Assembly: GCA_964019055.1 (NCBI GenBank)
Contig: OZ025218.1
Location: 6,729,259-6,793,258 of the forward strand
Direction of reading: 5' to 3'
Origin: Anthopleura xanthogrammica
Lineage: Eukaryota > Cnidaria > Anthozoa > Actiniaria > Actiniidae
DNA length: 64,000 nucleotides
Shown: one piece after another, positions 18,801 through 28,486 of the stretch
Layout: every line of letters starts with the position of its first letter
How positions within the stretch are numbered: the first letter of the stretch is position 1
The notes under the pieces: generated by a model
Databases searched by the model: none
What the model was told of the DNA's origin: nothing
Seen by the model: only the letters and a program-made list of their open reading frames with translations
Translations under genes and position numbers: made by a program

Positions 18801-21799
18801 AACAAGTTAAAATTATAAACAAATACCAGCACTAGAAAGAGCACCTTTACTTTAGTAACCCTACAAGGATTCATTTTGTCAGGTGTTCATCTACATCTAC
18901 AGTGTACTGTACATCTATATTTATGTTTTATGACATCACACCAACTAATGTTAAATCAGTGGAGAAAACTTTTTTCCAAAATGGACAAATTTACATACAT
19001 TTGTATGGTTAGGGATATATGCTATGCCCACAGCCATATACATGTAAATGTCTGTAAATTTGTTGATTTTTCAAAAACGTTTGTGCAGCCAACATAAACT
19101 CCTTCATAGTGGATTTTCGTAGGGTTACTACAGTAAAATAAAGGTGCTCTTTCTAGTGCTGGTATTGTTATTTCACACAGTTGAATTTTAACTAATTTAA
19201 AGTTGTGACCACCTTTTTTGAAAAAAGTCTATACCTCCCTAGGTTTGGTGTGTGTGGTCATTGATCACCCAACCTCTTCCTACAAGTGTGGCAAAATCCC
19301 ACCTCCCCCTCCCCAATAGTAACCTGTAGTAATCCACCCATCACCATCTTCATCTTGGTGAATCTCCCCTTCCCCTCCCCTGTGTACATAAGGTGATCCC
19401 CCAATTGTAGTGTACATAGATTGATGAGCTTTTATTATCTTTCTAAAGACTGTTCGACAAACAAGTGAAGAATATAAATCTGTAAGGGAAAGATACGCCA
19501 GTCAACGCAAAGAAATAGAACAAGGATTAGCTAAGTATGACACAAATCTAATCTACACAGTACTGTATTTCATCAAATTTTATTGATAACCTGAAACAAC
19601 CTCTGGTCTGATGTACGTAAGTCAGGGTGTGCCTAACTCACAAATCAAACCCTGAAACAACCTCTGGGCTGATCTAAGTCAGGGCATGACTAACTCACAG
19701 ATTGAACCCTGAAACAACCTCTGGGCTGATCTAAGTCAGGGCATGACTAACTCACAGATTGAACCCTGAAACAACCTCTGAGCTGATCTAAGTCAGGGCA
19801 CGGCTAACTCACAGATCGAACCCTGAAACAACCTCTGAGCTGATCAAAGTCAGGGCACGGCTAACTCACAGATTGAACCTTGAAAGACCTCTGGGCTGAT
19901 CAAAGTCAGGGCACGGCTAACTCACAGATTGAACCCTGAAACAACCTCTGGGCTGATCTAAGTCAGGGGACAGCTAACTCACAGATTGAACCCTGAAAAC
20001 AACCTCTGGGATGATCTAAGGTATGATCTAAGGGTATTGCTAACTCACTGATTGAATTGAAATTTAGTGGCTAGGTTTTGCAGAGGTAGGATGGAGAATC
20101 ACTGGAGAATCCAGAGAAAAAAAACCTCAAATCAAGAAAACCTTTTCAATTCTCTTTTCCCATTTTAGTTTATTTGTCATTCCCTTGAGAATACCTTCTC
20201 TAGTATTACTGGTAAAATTTACTATTTATTATTTAATAATAGAAATATTACTCAAGGGAATGTCATGGGAAAACAGTGTTTTGGTCTAGAGAGACCTAGA
20301 GAGAACTACCAATTTTTTTCATAAAAACTCTATTTCTGTTTTAGATTTCTTGCAAAGACAGCAGATCAAAAGGCAGCAGTCTGTCCTGGTCTTGAAAATG
20401 ATCCTGCATGTTTATGTAAGATTCTTTTATTTTAACTTTTTAAAAGAATGAAGGCCGGCACACACTAGGTGTCAAGTCGCTGCAATATGACGCAGGGACA
20501 ATACCCCCCATGTGTACACATTATATGACAATGAATTTAAACCAGTTTGAAATCGTGTGACATGTAGCAGGGACAAAATTCTGTCGCGGAGACAAGATTT
20601 TTCACAGAAATTCCACAATACACACGAGGGAATTGCCGCAGCAACGTGTCCCTGCGTCGTGTTGCAGCGGCTTGATGCCTAGTGTGTGCCAGCCTTGAGT
20701 GATGTATGGAAATGACTGAGTATGTAGAAATTACATTTTTCATTTCTGATCATTTTTCATTTTTCATTTATTCCTTCCTTTTATTTCCTTTTATTTCTTT
20801 CCCTTTCTGACCTTTCGTTTCCCCTTCCTTCCCTCATCATTCTTTCCCTTTCATTTTCCCTTTCCTTTGTTATTTATGAGGGGAGAGAAATTGTTCACGT
20901 TATAATATTTTCAATGAAAATTAAGATTAAAGACAGAGCAACGTTCCAGTGTCGACTGAACACCATTATCAAGCGTGTGTTCATAAGGTCATTGGTGTCT
21001 GTAATGGTGTCCGATTGAGACCTAAACGTCGCAATGTCTTTAATTTTAAACTATGTACTTCCAAACCTTTACTTATATAATCTTTTTGCAACAGTATAAC
21101 CTTACCAATCAATCAATTTATTATCTACCATATGAATTTACGATAATTTACGATAATTTACAATAATTTACATAATAGTATAATAGTACGAAAGAAGAGA
21201 AATATTTACATAAATAACAGCAAATAATAACATTTAAAAATTCAAAGAATTCAAAGAAACCGTAAGGCTAATTATTTTCAGACTAACTTTTTTTTAAATT
21301 ACATAAATATCTCAAAAAAGAAATGCATAAAGCGATTTAAAGCGACAGACAAGATAACTGCTTAATGAACTAAATGGCAACAAGTAATCAATATATACCT
21401 TCATTTAAAAAGCTGCGAATTTTAGTGCCCCTTACCAACTTGGACTAAAAAAAGCAAATGAAGAATCCCAGCTTTTTCTCCAACAACTAAAAGCCCCCAA
21501 AAATAAAAGGAATTTTTTTTGGGCCATACGCAATTGTCACTCCAAGCCCATTCCCCTGCGATAAACATTTAACTAACTACTCATTTTCTTAACATTTCTT
21601 TTCAGTAATAATGGACCCTCCTCCACCTCTACCGTATCTTCTTGCCATTACTGGCTGTGAAGAAAACGAAAATTTTGATAAAAACAGTGATGACAAAAGT
21701 GACAATTCGAAGGCTGACAAGTCTGTTACTGTCTCTGATGTCACAGACAATCCTTTTATTAGACCTGCTAAGAGAGCTCGTAAAGGGAAAAACAGTTGA
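15883..21799 (+). CDS. TAF8: TFIID subunit 8 (TAF8)
   Basis: Seven exons: 15883-16012, 16224-16322, 17759-17821, 18440-18564, 19449-19534, 20345-20415 and 21606-21799. They total 768 nt (255 aa) with matching phases at every junction. Exons 1-3 encode the histone fold (SVSAICREQGF...ESLTEMLQSYLSELARSAK and KPTLGDVRMALIDIGADLDS), the part that pairs with TAF10 in TFIID. Exon 4 encodes the Pro-rich TAF8 signature (RPSYIPPHLPAFPDPHSYVK). The C-terminus has a Ser/Asp-rich linker, then DNPFIRPAKRARKGK, which resembles the NLS end of vertebrate TAF8. It is shorter than the ~310-aa human protein, mainly in the linker. It acts in RNA polymerase II pre-initiation complexes in the nucleus. The start is the first ATG, in a YY1-like context. 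Introns contain a palindrome, a decayed exon-3 duplicate, MITEs and a SINE-VNTR array. Confidence 0.95.
16601..16690 (+). mobile_element. MITE M1 fragment in TAF8 intron 2
   Basis: 'AATAGACCCCTTCAGCATGT', then 'ATGCAGCTCAATTTGG' and 'AGGTTCCAATTC', matches one arm of the complete copy at 18215-18352. The other arm is eroded. Confidence 0.6.
17457..17534. repeat. Perfect 78-bp palindrome
   Basis: Two 39-bp arms with no spacer meet at CTAA|TTAG (between 17495 and 17496); every base pairs. It lies in TAF8 intron 2 at the left edge of a duplicated segment. The right arm is one copy of the 'TTGAGGTCATACCCTGT' block that recurs near 17665, so the palindrome looks like an inverted duplication of intron sequence and not a transposon. 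Confidence 0.95.
17535..17758 (+). pseudogene. Tandem duplicate of TAF8 intron segment with a decayed exon-3 copy
   Basis: The sequence 'AACAGGCCATAGTTATTGGC' through the pyrimidine-rich TGTGTTTAG acceptor occurs twice (about 17534-17610 and 17676-17758). The first copy is followed at 17611-17646 by a near-copy of exon 3's start (GADLDSVPIYA), but then by an in-frame TAG. A third, partial relative is near 16830-16920. The acceptor of the dead exon is intact, so mis-splicing into it would truncate TAF8 inside the histone fold. Confidence 0.8.
18215..18352. mobile_element. MITE M1, complete 138-bp foldback
   Basis: Starts AATAGACTCTTTGGAGCACG and ends CGTGCTGCAAGGGGTCTATT. The two arms pair through 'GGAATGCAGCTCAATTTGGAG' and on to a shared GGAAC/GTTCC. 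It is the reference copy for fragments at 1-54, 16601-16690 and 46615-46670. It lies in TAF8 intron 3. Confidence 0.85.
19585..20120 (-). mobile_element. SINE-VNTR copy 4, about seven and a half 57-bp units
   Basis: On the minus strand a body remnant (CTCTGCAAAACCTAGCCACTAAATTTC, near 20070-20110) leads into 57-bp units down to ~19590 and the tail ATCAATAAAATTTG. It lies in TAF8 intron 5, antisense to the gene. The tRNA head is missing or unrecognisable. Confidence 0.75.
20451..20696. mobile_element. MITE, 246 bp, ~50-bp TIRs
   Basis: The left end AAGGCCGGCACACACTAGGT... pairs with the right end ...CCTAGTGTGTGCCAGCCTT, including a shared CGCTGCAA and CGCAGGGACA further in. It lies in TAF8 intron 6. 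A structurally similar element, with GGACACACGGT ends, is at 50094-50269. Confidence 0.8.
20750..21600. other. TAF8 intron 6 remainder
   Basis: A pyrimidine-rich (TTCC/TTTC) run at about 20770-20870 and short 'ACGATAATTT' direct repeats near 21137-21165. Nothing else recognised. Confidence 0.5.
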
Positions 21800-21939
21800 T
21801 AACTAAGTTTAGATTAGGTAGATTTGAGGATTAATTTGGGGAGGGGGGGGGGGGTGGTATTTGTTTTTTTTAGTAAAGTTCAACACCATGCAGCCTTATA
21901 TTTTCTAGAAGAACGAAACCAAAGAGCCCATAGACTAGA

Positions 21940-22170
21940 AGCAAATGTGATGCATTCTTGTCTAGCTTGGGTGCAAGGGATTTTTATTTTCACATAAGCC
22001 CTTTCTGAGTTGGTATCAAAATGCACTCTGGTCTAGCTTGGGTACAAACATTTTTACATTCATATAAGCCCACCTTGAGATGGTAAACTTGATGCATCGT
22101 GGTCTAGCTTGGGTACAGACTTCTTCGTCATCATGTCTTATATAGCGTTCTATGCACTCAAGCTAGTCCA
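21940..22170. repeat. Three degenerate ~70-bp units downstream of TAF8
   Basis: 'GATGCATTCTTGTCTAGCTTGGGT' recurs near 22020 and 22095, each followed by a T-rich stretch and CATATAAGCC. It is probably in or just past the TAF8 3'UTR; an AATAAA hexamer is at about 22408. Confidence 0.55.
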
Positions 22171-25100
22171 GAATGCACCTTGTTTGTCAAACAGTCTCGG
22201 AAATAGAAAAGAATGCTAGATATTTTGTTTCAATTTAGAGATTTCAAATGGTGTATCAGAAGGAGGGGGGGGGGGGGGCAAACTAATAAGATAAACATAT
22301 CTACCCAAAGATATCGGCAATGGCTTTCCTCTAGATAAATCACGCATTTCCTTCATAAATTTTCGTATTTAAAAACGCTCCGAACAGTTTCCGAAGACGT
22401 GATGTAAATAAATTTTACAGAAGCCAGACCTTAAATTGTGGCAAGTTTCTTTGTATTTTTGGCTTAAATATTTATGAAAACGGGTGAAGCTTTGGTGGAA
22501 ACTAGTGCTGCTCTATCCATAGGTTTACTAGTAACACGATTTCTAGGCATGGAATGACATATAACCAACTAAATCTCCGTAAACTAAGTCTATGCTGATC
22601 CAAAACTGTTCAAAAGACTACTTCGACGATACGGCGGCCATCTTGAATCGTAAGGCATTATGGGGCGTCCAGGGGGAAAAACAAAACAGAGATGTCGGAT
22701 AATGTAGAGAGAGTGTCGTTTATTTTTCTTTTCATGTCCATCTTCTGAATAGGCCTCAAGCATAATGAAGTTTTGTACCTACACTTCAATATTGTTTTGG
22801 TATTCTCGAAGAGTTTTAACATTCGAATATGAAGAGAGATTTTGAAAAGGATTGTGGTTGGATTGTGGTAGTTTAGATATTACGTCATGCGGTTAATCTC
22901 TTGTCAAGTTGTCTTATGGTGAATAGTTAGTGTTAATCGATGGAGCCAGGGTACGCCATTACTGCATGCTGGCTACAAAGCTAGATCTGACTAACTCTTG
23001 ACTAAACTGGCCCTAGAGGACAAGAGAACTTTTTTTAGGGCATTTTGCTGGGCAAGAGGTGATTACTTCAAGCTTTCTTTAAAAAGATTACACGTAAAAT
23101 CAATGCAAAATTCCTAAAATATAAAATTGAAACTATAATTATGCTCGGCCGAAGCTGAACGTCTGTAAACATCCTTAAGATTTTATTTATTTATTTTTAC
23201 ATGTAAAATAAAGAAGGAAGGAGGAAAAAAAAAAGAAAAAAAAAAAGAAAACTAAATTAAAAAAAAAAAACATCTTTAAGGACACTAGGCAAAAACAATT
23301 AATTCGTAAAACAATTCCACTGTGACAGGAAGGCAGAGCCAATCCTACTTTTACCTTAGAATGTTTTTGGAACTGAACTACGAAAAACTCATGTTTGTCA
23401 TCCGAAGCAAAATTTAAATTTAAATTTTTACAGTGGGTTACTTGTGGCGCAATCGAACCCCCACCCCCACCCCACTTCAAAAACTCTCCGACGTCTCTGC
23501 GATTATGAGGGAATTTTGACTGAAATATTGATAAGAGTAATAACAGCGGTTTGTACAAAATCATATTAATTTGCGGTATTTATTCCTTGATTCTACTGAA
23601 GTGTTGATTTGGAAGCATTTTAATTATAACTACTTTATATTTTTGTTTAACTTCAATTTGCATTTGAGTTTGAATTTACATTTGCGGCAGCTGTTTACAG
23701 CCTTGATAGAATTTTCACAATTGAAGAGTTGTGCTGCCTGAAGAAAAGGTACCAAGCTAATGTTTTGCTATCAGTTGGCTTGAAAATTATTTGATATCGT
23801 ACTATTATTGTTTTTTTTCTTCCTTTCCTTCCTTTTTCTCCTTATCTTTCTTTCTTTCTTTCGATCTGGGGAAGGCGCCTAGGATAAAACAAATTAATAA
23901 AAAATCCTCCCCCTCCGTACGCCAGTGGCATTGACATACATCAAAGAAAAAAGTCTCGATCCGAAAATTTTAGGGGGAGGGGCGACCGCCACCCCTCGCT
24001 ACGCCACTGTTCTCCATCCTTTCCCCTTTGTCACATTTTCATAACATTTCAGTTATTTCTGACATTGAAAGCCGCAATTCAATTTTCAACCGCTCATTGA
24101 TCAGTTGCACTACACAAATATTTTTGCTTCCCCAACCTTTCTACCTTTTCTCAAACTGCTAAAAACACTCTGGTAATTACATAAATATTTCAAAAGAAAT
24201 AGGCGGTGAATTGGTGGTGGGCATATTGCAACGCAACAGTAAAAATAACTGAAAATAGGAGGACATCTTGGCTCCAATCTAATTCAATTACCGAGCATTT
24301 TGACTTCTTTTCAATCCAAGTACAGAGCCTTGACTCTGCATTGGATCGGACTTATGCGCAGCGTCACATCTTCCTGCAAAGCAGGAAGCCACTACAGGTT
24401 ATCAGAGCCACTAGCTAGGTTATCAGTTGTTTATAGTATACTGTCGTGTGCCACGGTAAATAAAATTTCTATCTATCTATATATATTCTATCTTTCTATA
24501 CAGCTATTTCAAAAAACGTTGAATACTGAATACTGAATAGTGCATTCCAAGACCGAAATGCATTTTGGGTCATGTAATATTGTCTAAAGTAAAATAAAAA
24601 ATAATTTATTCTTTTATTTTTAGTGCATTCCATCCGAAACAATATTCTAGCTACATAAAGAAAGCAAATCGCTGTATATTTACTTTTTATTTTTAAAATT
24701 CATCAGACCCAAAATGCTGTTTGGTCTTGGAATGCAGTATTCAGTATGCAGTCTTCAGTATGCAGTCTTCAGTATGCAGTATTCAGTATGCAGTATTCAG
24801 TATTCAACGTTTTTTGAAATAGCTGTATAAAGCATATTTAGTATACGAAGCAAACAAAAACGCACTCAACACGCTTCTGATCAGTTTTTCCGTAAAAATT
24901 TAATATATATTCAGACCCCTGGGGTTCATGAATTATGAAAAAACGTTTTCTATTTATAACAATAAGATGAGACGAGGCGGGTTATCTTTGTACTCTTAAT
25001 CGCGGAAGTCTAAAAAAAATCTTGTTAACTAAGATTTTGAAGATAAATTAATTCTTATCAATTTCGAAGGCCACTTTAGATATCTTAAAAATCAGACTTG

Positions 25101-27660
25101 ATTTGCGAGGTTTTTATAGTCTTATGGTACTTCATGTATGGTACAAACACGTGGATCACCAAATACATTTATTGGTAGGAATAAAATAATGTACCATACA
25201 CGACGTTTCTACCTTTGACAATAATAAGAAAATTTTGGTAGAAATGCTAGTAAGTTCTCTACTCAACAACATTATAATTAAATCTACATTCGGGCACTAC
25301 ATCTACTGATCCTTTTGAGGTTTAATGCAATCTTGTACAATTTATTCTGGAGAGCCTAGTGTATCGTGCTAGAATTTCAATATCTTGAACGTGGCCAAAA
25401 TGAGGCCCTAGGCTGTACTTCGTAGCCAAGAATTCTCGATTAAGAGGGGGAAAAAGGAGCCGGATACACCCAATAATCCTTATGAGATTTCTCCACACTG
25501 GTTGAATATGAATTCCTCTTTATTGTGGCGAAGAAAAATCGGGGTTTAAAATATCGCGAAATAAAGAAATCTAGTTCCAGAAAAACACAAAAAAAAAACT
25601 ATCATCGCTTGTTCTGGCTTTGATGGTTTCACTGGTGACTGCAGCGGTGAGGAATGAGAATGAAAAGAACGGGTTTTTGGGCTGGTTTTAACCTCAGTTC
25701 ACCATCTGGACAAATTTTATTCTCAACAGAGAAAAAAACGTAGACCCGACTGAGATGAAACATAAACCGTGCAAAATATACATATCAACAGCAAACAAGC
25801 CAAAACTCATTATTCGAAGACTGATGGATATTTGAAATTCCCCTTCAACCTTTGGTTAATTTTCCTCACGATAAACTTCCTGATTGGCTGAATTATAATA
25901 ACGTGATTGACAGCTGTCGTACAAGTATGATTTTGGCAGGTTCTGGTCTGTGTTTAGTGGCTTACTAGGGTTTAGTGGCTTGCCCAGAAAGGATAAATAC
26001 ACTTCAGGAAATTTGATTAAACATTAACAAAACAATCTCGGATTCTGGATCTATTAGTATACTAAGAAAATTATCATAAAAATATCATTATTTTTTCACA
26101 TAATTTTTAGACTAAAAACGATTTCGTAGCTGGTAGCCAGTAGCGTATGAATAGGCTTAAAATCCTAGGCATGTGAAACAGTATACTTGTCAGGGCTACG
26201 AGGTCAATAGTGATTTGTAGTGTGGTAGTAATTTATGTATGTATGTAAAAATACAGCTAAGGGAATTATCCGCAAAGGTTTCGCCCAATTGTTCGGTAGC
26301 AGAGCAACTCAGTCTTTAAAATTTCGCGGTAAGGTCTCAATTCACCAGTACACCTAACCTCGAATAGGAATAAAACTGCTTATTCACTACTCAAGCGCTC
26401 AAGGTAAGTCGTTTCGGGTTGTAGTATTTATTTTTTCGCTTGGACAGGCTGTCGTTTTGAATTTCGGAAAGATTTTCCAAGTCTACGGGTGTAGGTAATG
26501 AATAGTGTTTTTGCTTATAATATCTTTTTTTTCTCTCGATTTAAGCCGTGTTATTCCATCTATTTATTGGAAAAGCTTTACTTCGTGTCCTGCAGGGTGT
26601 ATTGGAATCCGTCATAACCCGAAGATATTCTACGGTCTTATGTTATTACTCAGATCTTATGTCAGAGCGAGCATCGCTTTAATTTTCTTATGCATCAAAG
26701 ATGTTTTTCACCTGCTAGGCATTATGACTGCGCCCGAGAGAACATGAGCAATCGCAACTCGATGTAGCATAGACATAAAAGCGCTTTTCGAAGAAAAGCG
26801 AAGATAGATATTGTTCCGAGCTGTTGCATTGCCAATAGATTCACTGCGTTCATCGTATCAAATAGACATTCATCAAAATGACATTTCCAGGAACCATGCA
26901 GAAACCAATATGTTTGACACGAGTTATAGTATTCAAAGTTAGAGAAGGAAAAAATCAAATTGTCATTTCCAATTTACTTTAACGAGTATATCCGGGATGT
27001 CTTAGCGAGTCTTTTCTTTTCTAAACGAATTTGAATACGCCCTATACTTCTCACAAAAAAGACTACTTCAAAACATTACGAGAACAGATTGACGGGCGTT
27101 AATTTACAACTTGTCGTGCATAAAACACCTTTCATTTTCAACTTACTTCAAGACAGAATCCTTAATTTTAAACTGTGAAGAATATCAATGGAGAATTAGT
27201 AATGTTTTAGGATTTTTTGGTGATTGTAAAGTGGTCGAATCAAATTTTCGTGATGCTTATCGAGACATATACACCGTAATGCTAATGATGTTGTTGTCTG
27301 GGAAGTAGGTCAGGGTTGATTTCAGCGTACGTAATTATCGCGATAACATCTAATGGATCTCTTGCTGATTTTATGATTTGTGACTTTTTGACTCACAAAC
27401 GGCACTCCCTCGTTCGGAAGGCTATCGGACTCCATTCGGAAAACGTTCGGGAATTGTGCGCAAGCTTGCGATCTTTTCTCGCGGTAAGAATCGTAATTAA
27501 AACATTTACTCGATATATCTAATTAAGGAATCTTGTAAGTTGTTTTACGAAATTATTTCCCGAAATGATTGCGCGAAATTTATTCGCAGTTTGTTTTTTT
27601 AAAGGATAACTGGATGAAAATGCTTACTTCATACGATTTCACATCATACATTAGTTGTGT
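22170..27660. other. Gene-poor interval
   Basis: I find no exon chain with coding character on either strand; all ORFs are short and lack family features. Noted items: G tract at ~22264-22280; a YY1-like GCGGCCATCTTGAATC at ~22634 (minus orientation) beside a short ORF starting MSDNVERV at ~22697 that I cannot support; A/T-rich low-complexity at 23170-23275; a MITE at 24499-24827. Near 26340-26403 a leader-like sequence ends in CAAG|GTAAGTCG and could be a noncoding first exon of the aquaporin gene, but nothing proves it. Confidence 0.45.
24499..24827. mobile_element. MITE, 329 bp, with TA flanks and internal CAGTATT repeats
   Basis: The ends TACAGCTATTTCAAAAAACG / CGTTTTTTGAAATAGCTGTA are perfect inverted repeats, flanked by TA on both sides, which suggests Tc1/mariner-type mobilisation. 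Just inside, ATTCAGTAT-type heptamers are repeated about twice on the left and many times on the right, followed by a second inverted match (GCATTCCAAGACC). Confidence 0.85.
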
Positions 27661-27664
27661 CACA

Positions 27665-28345
27665 CATGTAACACATTTTCATGTCACACACTCTTATGTC
27701 ACACATGCTTATGAAACACAAGAGAGTTGTGACGTATCTTCATTCACACATACTTATGTCACACAAATTTAACATGTTGATGTCACATTCGATGTCACAC
27801 ACTCTTATGTCACACATGCTTATGAAACACAAGGTTGTGACGTATCCTCATTCACACATGCTTATGTCACACAAATTTAACATGTTGATGTCACATTCGA
27901 TGTCACACACTCTTATGTCACACATGCTTATGAAACACAAGGTTGTGACGTATCCTCTTTCACAGATGCTTATGTCACACAAGTTTAGCATGTTAATGTC
28001 ACATTCGATGTCACACACTCTTGTTTCACACATGCTTATGAAACACAAGGTTGTGACGTATCCTCATTCACACATGCTTATGTCACACAAGTTTAACATG
28101 TTGATGTCACATTCGATGTCACACACTCTTATGTCACACATGCTTATGAAACACAAGGTTGAGACGTATCCTCATTCACACATGCTTATGTCACACAAGT
28201 TTAACATGTTGATGTCACATTCGATGTCACACACTCTTATGTCACACATGCTTATGAAACACAAGGTTTTGACGTAACCTCTTTCACACATACTTATGTC
28301 ACACAAGTTTAACATGTTCATGTTACATTCGATGTCACACACATT
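27665..28345. repeat. 108-bp tandem repeat, about six copies
   Basis: The landmark GATGTCACATTCGATGTCAC recurs at 27779, 27887, 27995, 28103, 28211 and 28319, i.e. every 108 bp. The unit is built of smaller CACA..CTTATG blocks. Because 108 is divisible by 3, a 198-codon ORF (SHTLMSHMLMKHK-type) runs through on the plus strand and others on the minus; these have no signal of real coding. It ends about 140 bp before the first aquaporin ATG, so it abuts that gene's 5' region. Confidence 0.95.
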
Positions 28346-28486
28346 TGTCCTTGACGTGTATGTCATGCATGTCAATAATACACATCTGTTCTACAACAAA
28401 CCTTATACTAATATTTGAAGTTTGCTGTTGGTCTTTTTAGGATCAATTTGTCACATAAGCTGATGTCACGCATCACGTTTTTAAAG

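Noticed and set aside
24206..24536. Overlapping ORFs of 70-78 codons
   Set aside because: They overlap in different frames next to a MITE and have no domain features or codon signal.
26505..26958. ORFs on both strands near 26.5-27 kb
   Set aside because: Hydrophobic low-information peptides, no homology recognised, no supporting splice structure.
27681..28277. 198-codon ORF as a His/Met-rich protein gene
   Set aside because: It is the translation of a 108-bp tandem repeat; the reverse strand is similarly open, and there are no splice or promoter features tied to it.
28415..28486. Upstream in-frame extension of aquaporin 1 (MKFAVGLFRINL...)
   Set aside because: It crosses a likely acceptor (TTTTTAG at 28440), and the ATG at 28487 gives the family-typical N-terminus.
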